A stretch of 64,000 bases of DNA from Globisporangium splendens (Eukaryota > Oomycota > Peronosporomycetes > Pythiales > Pythiaceae), in the NCBI GenBank assembly GCA_006386115.1, contig VFIW01000023.1, positions 248,001 through 312,000 of the forward strand, read 5' to 3'. The notes below the pieces were generated by a model that was given only the letters and a program-made list of their open reading frames with translations, did no database searches and was not told where the DNA came from. How positions within the stretch are numbered: position 1 is the stretch's first letter; each line of letters starts with the position of its first letter. The translations under genes and the position numbers were made by a program. Shown here one piece after another: positions 22,072 through 30,222 of this stretch.

Positions 22072-23391
22072 ATGGCGCCAATGATCAAGATGCCGACGAT
22101 GCGCACGCTCGGCCACCGCTCAACGCTGTCGCTGCTGCTGCGCCGCAGCCAGCGCCACAGCCTCGTGCGCTGCCAGTCCACTGCGCCTGCGCTCCGGCAG
22201 AGTGTCGCGCTCACGCGCCTCGCGCACCAGAGCAAGCTGCAGCTGCAGCTGAGCGACCGCGCGCGCACCAACGTCGAGGTCATCCCCGTGCTCTCGCCCG
22301 CCGAGTTTGCGTGCAACGTGCTCGGTCGTGGCGACAGCGCTGGAGACGTGCTCTCTGTGGTTCAGGGAGAGAAGGAAGGCGAGAATGCGGTGACGTCCGT
22401 GCGCATCACCAAGAATGCTGACGCTGCATTGCTGAGTGAGGACGATGAGACCACGACACTGCAGCTCTACTTGCCGCATCTGATTGATCTGCAGCTCTCG
22501 CTGGTCAAAGGCGACGTGCGCATCCGGGACAAGATCGAGGGCGACGTGAAGATCACGGTCGGCGACGGCGACATCCACGTCAACAAGCTCCGCGGCGAGG
22601 AAATCCACATGAAGACGAACAAGGGCTGCGTGCACATCGCGTCGCTGCTCGAGGGCGAAAAGGTCACGATCGCCGCCAATGCCGTCGACTGCAAGCGACT
22701 CATGTCTGGCACCACGGAGATCAAGCTGGGCAAGGGGTCGGGTGACCCGCAGGCGTCGGAGTTTGGCGCGATCTACTCGTCGGCGTGTGTGATCAACTCG
22801 CTCGCGAAGGGCGGCATCCAGGTCGGCAACGTGCACGGGTACCTGCGCGTCGTGGGCGACGAGCTGCCGCACATCCACGTGCACAGCGTGAACGGCGCGA
22901 TCGACCTTGAGGACAGTGGTACGCAGAATTGTGACGTCGTCGCGCACTTCGATTCGTGGACCGAGGACGCGTCGAGCAGCATCCTCGTCGGCGGCAACGT
23001 CGTCGTCTCGGTCGAGCCCACGGCGCCGATCGAAGTCGAGCTCCATGGCCGCGAGATCAGCACTGACGGGTGCGCCTTCTCGGAAAGCGAGCTGGACCAA
23101 CTGGACGTGGACTACTCCATCTTCAGTGGGGTGCTGGAGCCCAAGAGTGACGGGAAGACCGCCAGCGGCGGAGCGTCGTTGTCGTCGGGCAAAATCAACG
23201 TTGGAAGCGCCAAGGACGCGGCCATGCGGACGTCGTTTTTCATGAACGATGACGACGCCACTGGCAGCGACGGCAGTGCGACTGCGGCATCGCCCCGGCT
23301 TCTCGTGCACGCCACGAGCGGCACTGTGAAGCTCGAGCAATTAGACTGGATGGCCAAACTAAAGCAAAAACATCTTAACACAAATTGCTGA
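22072..23391 (+). CDS. FAM185A-like / DUF4097-type beta-repeat protein, left copy
   Basis: 439 residues. The first ~50 residues are Arg/Ser/Leu rich with no acidic residues until later (RTLGHRSTLSLLLRRSQRH), typical of a mitochondrial presequence. Residues ~130-340 are short repeated beta-strand units (LSLVKGDVRIRDKIEGDVKI, GDIHVNKLRGEEIHMKT, IQVGNVHGYLRVVG), the pattern of FAM185A and DUF4097 adhesin-like beta-helices. The tail is Gly/Ser/Asp rich and ends in a short basic helix. Function in the family is unknown; by inference a mitochondrial matrix protein. ATG at 22072 lies only 14 bp inside the arm, so the two copies must have different upstream promoters. Several in-frame ATGs follow within 30 bp, so the exact start is open. 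The copy at 39935-41254 encodes the same protein. Confidence 0.75.
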   Translation: MAPMIKMPTMRTLGHRSTLSLLLRRSQRHSLVRCQSTAPALRQSVALTRLAHQSKLQLQLSDRARTNVEVIPVLSPAEFACNVLGRGDSAGDVLSVVQGEKEGENAVTSVRITKNADAALLSEDDETTTLQLYLPHLIDLQLSLVKGDVRIRDKIEGDVKITVGDGDIHVNKLRGEEIHMKTNKGCVHIASLLEGEKVTIAANAVDCKRLMSGTTEIKLGKGSGDPQASEFGAIYSSACVINSLAKGGIQVGNVHGYLRVVGDELPHIHVHSVNGAIDLEDSGTQNCDVVAHFDSWTEDASSSILVGGNVVVSVEPTAPIEVELHGREISTDGCAFSESELDQLDVDYSIFSGVLEPKSDGKTASGGASLSSGKINVGSAKDAAMRTSFFMNDDDATGSDGSATAASPRLLVHATSGTVKLEQLDWMAKLKQKHLNTNC

Positions 23392-23566
23392 GTTCCTCTT
23401 GGCTTTCACCTTTCTGTATTTTGGTTCTACGCAAATCGTCGCTCTTAAAGCTTAAGAAAAAAAGAGAAAATGCCACAAAGTCAGACTCCAATTGCATTTC
23501 GCTCACGCAGCTGACATGCACAAGTCGATTCCCCCTAACTGTGCCGGTTCACAATAATGCGTACAC

Positions 23567-25462
23567 TTATCCCTTGTGCCAAAATGCATCCAGTGCGGCA
23601 ACGTATTGCACCATGCATGCCAACTCCCCAGGCCTCTGGTGAACTACATTGCTTATAGTTCGGATCGTCTGCTTTGGATAACGCGGTTCTAAATTGCTTG
23701 GAACCACAAATCCGTAGTAAAACTCAAATTCGTCCCCCAGCCACTCAAGGAAGGTTTCTATTGGCTTGGTCTTGATTCCGTGGTCTTCATTCAACGTCAT
23801 CTGCAAGCCGTAACACTTGAAGTTGATAGTGTCAACAATGAACGCATCCAAAGCGCCAAATGTCCGCGATGCTGGCTGACAGTAAATGAAGCAATTCGGC
23901 GAGAACGGCGCGATTTCCTCGAGCTCGCTAAAACGAATCGTCTTCAAGTCTGCTGGGATATCCAACTGAGCACCACTTGACCCTGGAAAAAGTGATCGAA
24001 AGTTGAGCTCGAACTGCTCAGCCAGCTTGAACCATCGGTGACACAGCATTTCATATATATTGCCTCGAAGAACCGATGTACGTCCAGATTCATCGGTCGC
24101 GTGAGCAAATGAAAACTCGGAAACCGTTCGGAGGCTGTCTTCTGTTACTTTTTCAACGACCATCTCTGCAATGTGCTTGGACAGAAAATCCAGATGGAAT
24201 GTCGATCGAAAATCACGTCGATCAGGCACCATCTGAAGCACCCGGTGACTATAAGTTTCTTCTCTCACAGCATGATTGTTCTTTGCGTAGCTGATGATGG
24301 CTAGAGCACTAAAAGACTCGATTGCTTCTTTTGTTGCGTCGTGGGTTTCAAGCTCAATCGCAGTGAAAACAAATCTTGGAACACCGCCGTATTTATCATA
24401 TCGCGCAACCAGGACGTCGTCCGATAGCTTCAGATTGCTGTCAAGGAGGAAGTTGTACTCTTGCATCTCTTCCAACGTCCACACCGGTAGAATGTATGTG
24501 AATGAATTCACTTTGGCAAAATCTCTGATTCCACGAAGCCCTGGAGAAGAAAAGAGTATCGACACGCCCTTCCAGCCAGTGAGAATCGAAGACTGCGCCT
24601 CAACGAGACGAAGCACGTTGCTCTCTTCTCTCAAAGCGTGTGCAGCGGCATCGCTAATCGAATGGAATTCTCTCGTTTCCCAGCAATACTTGTGAAAATC
24701 GCCACCGAAGTTGAGCACCATCTGGAACGGAGGTAGGATTTCTCGGTCTCGGACGAGGCGAAAGATGCAATACAGGTAAAAGCGACTTTTTCCGATACCC
24801 GGATTTCCCGTCACCAGCATATTGGCATCCGAGCCTTTCTCAAGGTGTGCCTTTGCCTTCTGCATAAGCTCGTTGAAAATCACGAGATACGACTTCCGCA
24901 CCACGATCTTGCGGAAGTCAGTGGCAGGATGAGCCATGGGAGGGAAGTTGATCATTTCGAAATGATCTGTACCACCAAAATCGCTGCACTCTTCGTCTTT
25001 CTCCAATTCTTCATCGGTAGTTACCTTCCGCCTCTTCTCAGGTTTGATCTCTTGTGGGAACCAGTCATCAACTCGAACGCGCTTGGTAGCAGTCAGCAGA
25101 GCCTCTTGATTAAGTACTTCCACCAGCACGTGAATGGGGCCATTTCCTTCCACGTCGTCGAAATCCTGATCCTCTACCAATGCTTCATCTGCCACGCCGA
25201 GGACACGACGGACCTTTCCTCTACTCCATCCCATAGTCGTAAAGCTCGCAGAAGCTGTCGGGTCTTTGAGCGCGTCAACGTCCTTTTCCATGACCCACTC
25301 ACCCCCGCGTTTCGCTACGTACAACTTTAGCTGCGATACGGGCAAAGTCTCCAACTTCCACATCTGCTTGATCACCGTTTGCAGGTCTTGTACAGTTGCA
25401 TTGTCGGAAATCTCCACGGAGAAAATGGTTCCGCTTGCAAGCAGAGCGCAGTACAAACGCAT
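23567..25462 (-). CDS. Crinkler (CRN) family effector with P-loop NTPase and nuclease-like C-terminus, left copy
   Basis: 631 residues, no intron, no obvious classical signal peptide. Residues 1-65 are the CRN ubiquitin-like header with LYVAK at 47-51 in the place of LxLFLAK. Next come the HVLVEVL block (~111-117), DDWFPQE (~132) and a basic KPEKRRKV stretch (~140-147) that could act as a nuclear signal. A Walker A GNPGIGKS is at 219-226, followed by YILPVWTLEEM and KYGGVPRFVF, as in the RHS-like NTPase of Crinkler effectors. The last ~100 residues (D~543, LQMT~553, H~561, K~564) resemble the PD-(D/E)XK nuclease-like end described for this class. Family knowledge: CRNs act mainly in host nuclei and may alter cell death or immunity. 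The frame is intact and near-identical to the copy at 37864-39759. Assignment to CRN is firm; the nuclease assignment is by pattern only. Confidence 0.88.
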   Translation of the reverse strand: MRLYCALLASGTIFSVEISDNATVQDLQTVIKQMWKLETLPVSQLKLYVAKRGGEWVMEKDVDALKDPTASASFTTMGWSRGKVRRVLGVADEALVEDQDFDDVEGNGPIHVLVEVLNQEALLTATKRVRVDDWFPQEIKPEKRRKVTTDEELEKDEECSDFGGTDHFEMINFPPMAHPATDFRKIVVRKSYLVIFNELMQKAKAHLEKGSDANMLVTGNPGIGKSRFYLYCIFRLVRDREILPPFQMVLNFGGDFHKYCWETREFHSISDAAAHALREESNVLRLVEAQSSILTGWKGVSILFSSPGLRGIRDFAKVNSFTYILPVWTLEEMQEYNFLLDSNLKLSDDVLVARYDKYGGVPRFVFTAIELETHDATKEAIESFSALAIISYAKNNHAVREETYSHRVLQMVPDRRDFRSTFHLDFLSKHIAEMVVEKVTEDSLRTVSEFSFAHATDESGRTSVLRGNIYEMLCHRWFKLAEQFELNFRSLFPGSSGAQLDIPADLKTIRFSELEEIAPFSPNCFIYCQPASRTFGALDAFIVDTINFKCYGLQMTLNEDHGIKTKPIETFLEWLGDEFEFYYGFVVPSNLEPRYPKQTIRTISNVVHQRPGELACMVQYVAALDAFWHKG

Positions 25463-25640
25463 CTTTCGAGCGAATTCAAGACTGGAACATTGATCCGAGA
25501 TCCGGCAGCGACATTATATGAGTCGACAGATATCAAAATGATGCTTAGTCAAGAAGAGTCATTTAGTCTGAGCCGGACAATGATGAATGGCTGATGGATA
25601 GATGGCTGACGGATTGTGACTGATCAAAAACCAAGTATCC

Positions 25641-26249
25641 TCTCGCCAAGCAGCTTCTGCGACTGCTTCTTCGTCACGATTGTCACCCCAGTGGCGCTGC
25701 CCTTCTTGTTCCCAGATGATGCCGATGATGACGTCAATGGCACTGCTGGCGCCTTCGATGTCGTCTCTGAAGGTGTGGCTTCGCTGCCTCCCGAGACACG
25801 AGACGCTGCTGATGTCAAAGTAGCGCCGCCACTGTCACTAGCTTCTTCCTGCGTCCGCTTTTCATTCGCATTCGACGATTGCACCAAAGCTTCCTCCAGC
25901 TCTGGAAACGGCACGCGGCCCGCACTGCGTTCGCGGCGGATGTAGTTGCGCGCGTTGTAGATGTCCTGCACCTTGATGGGTTTGTCGGGGAACTTTTGCT
26001 TCATCTTCTCGACGATCAGCGCCGGCCGCGCACCCATTCCCGTGAGCTCATCCACCAGTTTCTTCTGCGCGAGCGTGAGTCTTCGCGCCACCGGATGCGC
26101 CACCAATTGTTCGGGATCGGCTGCGACGTCGTGGTTGTGGTTCGCGTTCTGGACCTTCAAGAGCCATTGCGAGTCCGGCAGCCGCCGCGCGTACAACTGG
26201 AACGGACAGTTCTGCAGTCGAGACGAGCACTTGCGCTTCCTTGCGTCCG
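25641..26249 (-). pseudogene. Copied 609-bp internal fragment of the FAR1-like gene, left arm
   Basis: Corresponds to 18602-19210 of the FAR1-like gene without indels and with about four substitutions. The start codon, first zinc ligand region and C-terminal tail are missing. The frame continues only a few codons past the homology (…LLGERILGF) before a stop. Edges show no duplicated flanks I could see. Not expected to make a functional protein; useful as a marker of how the arm was assembled. Confidence 0.85.
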
Positions 26250-26420
26250 CCCGCAGGGATCATATTCTCTGCGTCATGGTGCTGGTGCTCCATATTCGTC
26301 GCTGGGAATTCTTGCTGAGGTACTCTTAACAGCAGCTCGTCTACAAACCTCATGACGTTTGATCCATTTCTTAGCTACTGATAGAGTTCGTTGGCGGTAC
26401 CTAATCCCAGAGTTGGCTGC

Positions 26421-26490
26421 GTTTGTCCAAACCCCCTCACTCCCTCAAAACGTTCAAAGGGGGTATCAAACCCCCTCTGAACCCCCTTAT
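26421..26490. repeat. C/G-run hairpin, possible terminus of a DNA element, left arm
   Basis: Contains a perfect 6-bp stem with 7-nt loop (AGGGGG-TATCAAA-CCCCCT, 26458-26476) flanked by further CCCCCT runs and GTTTGTCCAAACC. The layout resembles the end of a DNA transposon, but I cannot name one. The mirror copy is at 36836-36905. It separates the FAR1 fragment from the acyltransferase remnant. Confidence 0.35.
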
Positions 26491-26558
26491 TACCCACTGA
26501 AAAGTCAATAATCTAGCATTATGTATGGTCTATTGAGGATTATACTTTTTAAAGATAA

Positions 26559-28370
26559 ATGGACTCACTTGAGCATCAACCAATTGCTAATAGAATGCTG
26601 CAAGATCCCACGGCTTCGTCAACGGCGTCTAACTTAATCGAGCATCATTTTGACGTCAAAGGCGACGAGGCGCACGAGTTCACCGGCGTTCTGCACGCTG
26701 ACGAGGACAAGGTGACGTTCCGGCACTTGGCGTTGCTGTCCAAGCTGCCAACCTCTCCGCTCGTGTAGACTGGGTCGCAGTACCTCGAGTACATCGCTGC
26801 GCTGTAGTCTCTGGTGGAGCTGGCGCTGTCCAAGGCGCGCATGGCGAAGTTCCTGGCACAGTGCAGGCCATGGGTGCAGCGCACGCTTGTCGAGTTCAAC
26901 CAGGTCAAGACCAACTCCATCGAGAACATTTGGTACGAAGCATCCCTATATTACTAGTGCTCGGTCGTGCTCAACATCAACTCGTTCTTTGTGCTCGAGG
27001 ACGACCAGACGGAGCTGCGCAACAGCCAGTCTCTCGCGCGGCGTCGCTCGTTCTCGGCTCGCTCAAGGTCACCAACGTGCTCCGCAGCGGCAAGCTCGAG
27101 CCCAACATGTAGAGCAACAACATGGCGCTGTGCACTACCCAGTTCACGCTCCTGTTCAGCTGCGCGCGGCTGCCCACGGCCGGGCCGGACTAGGCGATCG
27201 TGGACGAGTCCTCGAGGCACATCGTGGTGGCCAGCCGCAACCAGCTCTACTGGTTCGACGTGTACTGAGACGACGACGTGATGGCCATCACGGAGCGCGA
27301 GCTCGTCGCCAACCTCAAGTCCATCAAGGAGGACATGCTCGCGACGGAAGAGCTGCCCGCCGCCTCGCAGGCCGTCGGCGTGCTCATGACCGAGCACCGC
27401 GCCAACTGGGCCAAGCTGCGAGCCATGCTGCAGGTCGACAACTAGCAGACGCTCGACTTGGTGCGTACGCCGGCACACGCCCAGCTCCCCATGCCTCTTT
27501 TTCCCCACTGATACTCACGAAACCGTGTTGAAACAGATTAACCTCGCGCTCTTCCTCGTCTATCTAGACGACACGGCACCGCCCGACGCCGCGGCATCCG
27601 CAATGGTGTCCAGGTGGGTCCTCTCGCTGCTAGTACAGCATACAGACCACAGTCTGACGCTCGTGGCTGACTGTGAGGCTCTCTCCAGACGTGCACGTGC
27701 ATGAACTGGTGGTACGACAAGCTGCAGCTGATCGTGTGCGAGAACGGCGTGGCCAGCTGCAACTTCGAGCACTCGTTCGTGGACGGCCACACAGTACTGC
27801 GCTTCGTCTCGGACGTGTTCACCGACACGATCATCAGGTTCGCGCAGACCATCCGAGGGGGCAACTACTCGTTCCTCGAGGCCTCGTATCGCGCGCCGCA
27901 GTCTGGCCACGGGTCGCGCCGGCCGCGCGTCAAGCCGCTCAGCTCGAGTGGGAGCTGAGCCCCGAGCTGCAGGAGGGCATCAAGTTCGCCGATGCCAAGC
28001 TGTCGGACCTGATTCTGCAGAACGAGGTGGAGGTGCTCGAGTCCGCGGCGTTCGGCAAGCTCTTCATCAAGCAGCACAACATGAGCCCGGACGCGTTCGT
28101 GCAGATGGCTTTCATCGCGGCCAACAACTTCCAGTACGGGTACGGGACGAACGTGTATGAGTCTGCGCTCACGAAGCGGTTCCTGCACGGTCGCACCGAG
28201 GCCACGATAACCATGACGACCGTGATGCTCGCCTTCTGCGAGACTTTCTTCTCGCAGAAGTCGCCGCTCGACAAGATCGAGTCGCTACGCGCGGCCATCG
28301 GCTCGCAGGTCGAAATTGATCGCAACTGCGCCTCGGGTGAAGGCGTCGAGCGCCACTTGGACGTGTCAAA
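26559..28370 (+). pseudogene. Carnitine/choline O-acyltransferase pseudogene (introns retained)
   Basis: Recognised by LSKLP at the start, SIENIWYEAS, FFVLEDDQTE, HIVVASRNQLYWFDVY, the LVYLDDT block, NWWYDKLQLIV, the catalytic-His region EHSFVDGHTV, then SPDAFVQMAF, YESALTKRFLHGRTE and GEGVERHLD. Seven in-frame stops were counted (26766, 26805, 26955, 27110, 27191, 27443 TAG; 27266 TGA), and the frame changes between 26957 and 27110 and again near 27930. Two GT-AG introns (27461-27536 and about 27613-27690) are still recognisable, so it is a decayed genomic copy, not a retrocopy. In life such enzymes move acyl groups between CoA and carnitine in mitochondria or peroxisomes. Only the part up to 27248 is inside the palindrome; the rest is single copy and is cut off by the retrotransposon at 28437. 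Confidence 0.85.
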
Positions 28371-28436
28371 TCGTTCGGTATCTGTGCACCGCCCACTCAT
28401 GCGGCATCTCAGCGGTGAGTTGTCACATTAGACAGT

Positions 28437-29086
28437 TGTAATGGGGCGCTGGTCACAACAGTCCCCAAAACACGGCACACACGCTTGTGCCAGAGGAAGC
28501 GTCTCCCGACTTGGAGGGAGGAAGGAAGACTTGAGGGCTTGGTGGTAAAATTGCAACTGAATTAAAATGCTTATGGTTCCTGTCGCTACTTGTAAATGAA
28601 CCCCAAGGGCTCCTAGAGGTTTTATAACTAAAACCTAAACATACACAATAAAACCTATGAATCTGATATATAAAACCTTGGGTACACTGAGGTTGAACCC
28701 ACGAGATCTTCGAGAAGCTTGAACTTGAAGTCCCGTGGAAAATTCCCTGCAAAGTGATTGGCTACAGCCACTCACTTCAGGTGGCAGAGACACGTCGGTC
28801 TCATCACCAGTGCAGTTTCCCAAGTAGGAACCATCACTCAGTACTTGATTAGTACATGGATGTCATCACTCTGTACTGATTAGTACATGTGAACAACATT
28901 CTGCACTGATCAGCACAGAGAGCGCTCGTGACGTCATGGGATGACGTCACATGTGCATGTGGGGACTGTCTTACCGTAATCCCTTTGTTAATTGTCTCTC
29001 CCCAATGCACACTGAAGGTGGTGTGTTCCACACTAGATCTGTGGACAGATCCACCTTCATGTAATGGCTGGTTATAGCCCATTACA
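28437..29086 (-). repeat. 3' LTR of the gypsy element
   Basis: 650 bp, direct repeat of 35428-36077, starts TGTAA and ends TTACA on the plus strand. Contains short repeated GTACTGATTAGTACATG-type strings around 28840-28910 and an ATGACGTCA-containing palindrome near 28940, which may be promoter or enhancer elements. Confidence 0.93.
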
Positions 29087-29101
29087 TCATCCCCTCCTTA
29101 A
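29087..29101 (-). promoter_or_regulatory. Polypurine tract of the gypsy element
   Basis: Read on the minus strand, TTAAGGAGGGGATGA lies directly against the 3' LTR, the position and composition expected for the plus-strand primer of reverse transcription. Confidence 0.7.
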
Positions 29102-29162
29102 AGTCACAAGTACCTTGCGTACTTTTGCAGACCTTTCGGAGCAGTTCACTTTCCAATCGGCC

Positions 29163-30222
29163 ATGAAGCGACCAAGTGACCAAGTGAACCAAGGTGAAGA
29201 ACGTCCGTTGTCCAAGCGACAGCAGACAGCTCCAGAACTCTTCGACGTATCCTCCATTCTGAAGAAGAAGGGGGATCTCGAGTTCTACAAGGAGCGGTTC
29301 TTCAGTTGGCGTCGGATCAACAATCGTGATCCGAACCAACCCATCGCAGCCCAGAGAGACTCATGGCGAACATTTGTTCGTCTTGAGAACGAGAACAAGA
29401 TGGAGCGTCTTCTTCGTCGTGGCAATGCTCGTGCCGAAAGAAGAACTCCTGCTGACGACAGAGCGAATCCCAGCTCTGGTCGTCGTAGTGTCGCCCCTGG
29501 CGACGCTACAAGCGGTTCTCGTAGCTGCGGACCACGTCGGGAACATCAGACTCCATCGTCTGCCGTGGTTCCCACGTGTCCGAGCTCGGTGGATATCCAC
29601 GCCACCGAACTCTGTAGAAGCGTTGATGGTTCAACCGCTTCTTCCCACGAGTCTGTCGATCCTCATGATCAACAATCGACTCAACCACCCAGCGATGATC
29701 TCCCTGAGAGTCTATCAATGGGGGTGGGGCTGAACGCGAAAACGATTGAGCGACTCTGGAAGTGGAAGAGTGCTCATCGCGCTCAGATTGAGACACTGGA
29801 AGTTCGCGATGCGATCCTTTCGGATCGGTGCGAGAGCCTCGAGGACCAAGTGAAGGAGCAGGAGTCGCGGATCGACTGGCTGACCTTTGGTCCCGCTCAG
29901 TATCGGCTTTGGAGTCCCGTTTCGAGGAACGGTTCCAACAAGTTCAGGGCGAACTTGTCGACTCCGGAAGAACGAGAAGTCTCGTGAGTTGGCTCACGAT
30001 CGCCTTTTGCGCTCTGTGGAAGAGGCAGGTTCGGCTTTTGAGGTACTTCGTGGTGAGTACCATTCTCGTCTTCAAGCGCTGGAGTCGGTGAAGGACCAGT
30101 CCTTCGACGTCCTGCAACTCTTGTACGCCGAGAAGAATCTCCAGAGCGACGAGCTGTTTGCTCTTCGCAATCAAGTGGAGAAGCTTCAAGATCAGCTTGA
30201 TCGTTTGCGGAAGATCTCGTAG
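29163..30222 (+). pseudogene. Antisense coiled-coil ORF in the 3' part of the gypsy element (two frame changes)
   Basis: Reading on the plus strand, opposite to the element's own genes. ATG 29163 opens a frame starting MKRPSDQ with a basic/polar N-terminus (KRQQTAPELFDVSSILKKK, FFSWRRINNRDPNQPIA), then a Ser/Pro-rich middle that is antisense to the chromodomain. It ends in a strongly heptad-patterned coiled coil: IERLWKWKSAHRAQIETLE, SLEDQVKEQESRIDWL, SALESRFEERFQQVQGELV, RSVEEAGSAFEVLRGEYHSRL, NQVEKLQDQLDRLRKIS-stop. Frame changes near 29880 and 29980 are needed. The N-terminal quarter lies in the gap between chromodomain stop and LTR, so it is not a mirror of pol there. Unknown family. It may be an antisense extra ORF of the element, now slightly broken; a chance mirror of codon bias is the alternative. 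Confidence 0.5.
29506..29895 (-). pseudogene. Chromodomain-encoding 3' extension of gypsy pol, out of frame with pol
   Basis: The minus-strand frame carries a Ser/Pro-rich linker followed by a clear chromodomain: WVVESIVDH, a basic loop, then FYRVRWRGYPPSSDTWEP and DVVRSYE. In chromoviruses this module follows integrase and targets insertion by reading histone marks. Here the pol frame stops at 29897 and the chromodomain continues in a different frame, so one or two small indels separate them. Functionally it belongs to pol. Mutation is the simplest explanation; programmed shifting is possible but has no visible signal. Confidence 0.75.

Larger units (their letters stand above)
22058..27248. 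repeat. Left arm of a 5.2-kb inverted duplication (palindrome)
   Basis: Every feature here recurs in reverse orientation in 36078-41268, with paired coordinates always summing to 63326 (for example 22072 with 41254, 25462 with 37864), so there is no net insertion or deletion over 5,191 bp. Only isolated substitutions were noticed, for example one changing Val to Ala and one Arg to Gly in the CRN, and one in the acyltransferase remnant. Similarity stops abruptly at GCACAT on the outside and at ...AGCTCT (27248) on the inside. The spacer between arms is 8,829 bp. Confidence 0.95.

Noticed and set aside
22120..23340. 406-codon minus-strand frame opposite the FAM185A-like gene, and its twin at 39986-41206
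   Set aside because: Arg/Val/Asp-rich mirror frame without motifs; the plus-strand protein has a presequence and repeat pattern.
25624..26196. Open frame in the palindrome arms as a separate FAR1-like gene
   Set aside because: It is an internal fragment of the gene at 18256 lacking a start codon and both protein ends.
26766..27445. Six TAG stops in a recognisable acyltransferase could mean TAG is read as an amino acid
   Set aside because: The expected residues at these sites differ, one stop is TGA, the frame also shifts, and TAG is not read through in the other genes here. Simple decay explains it.
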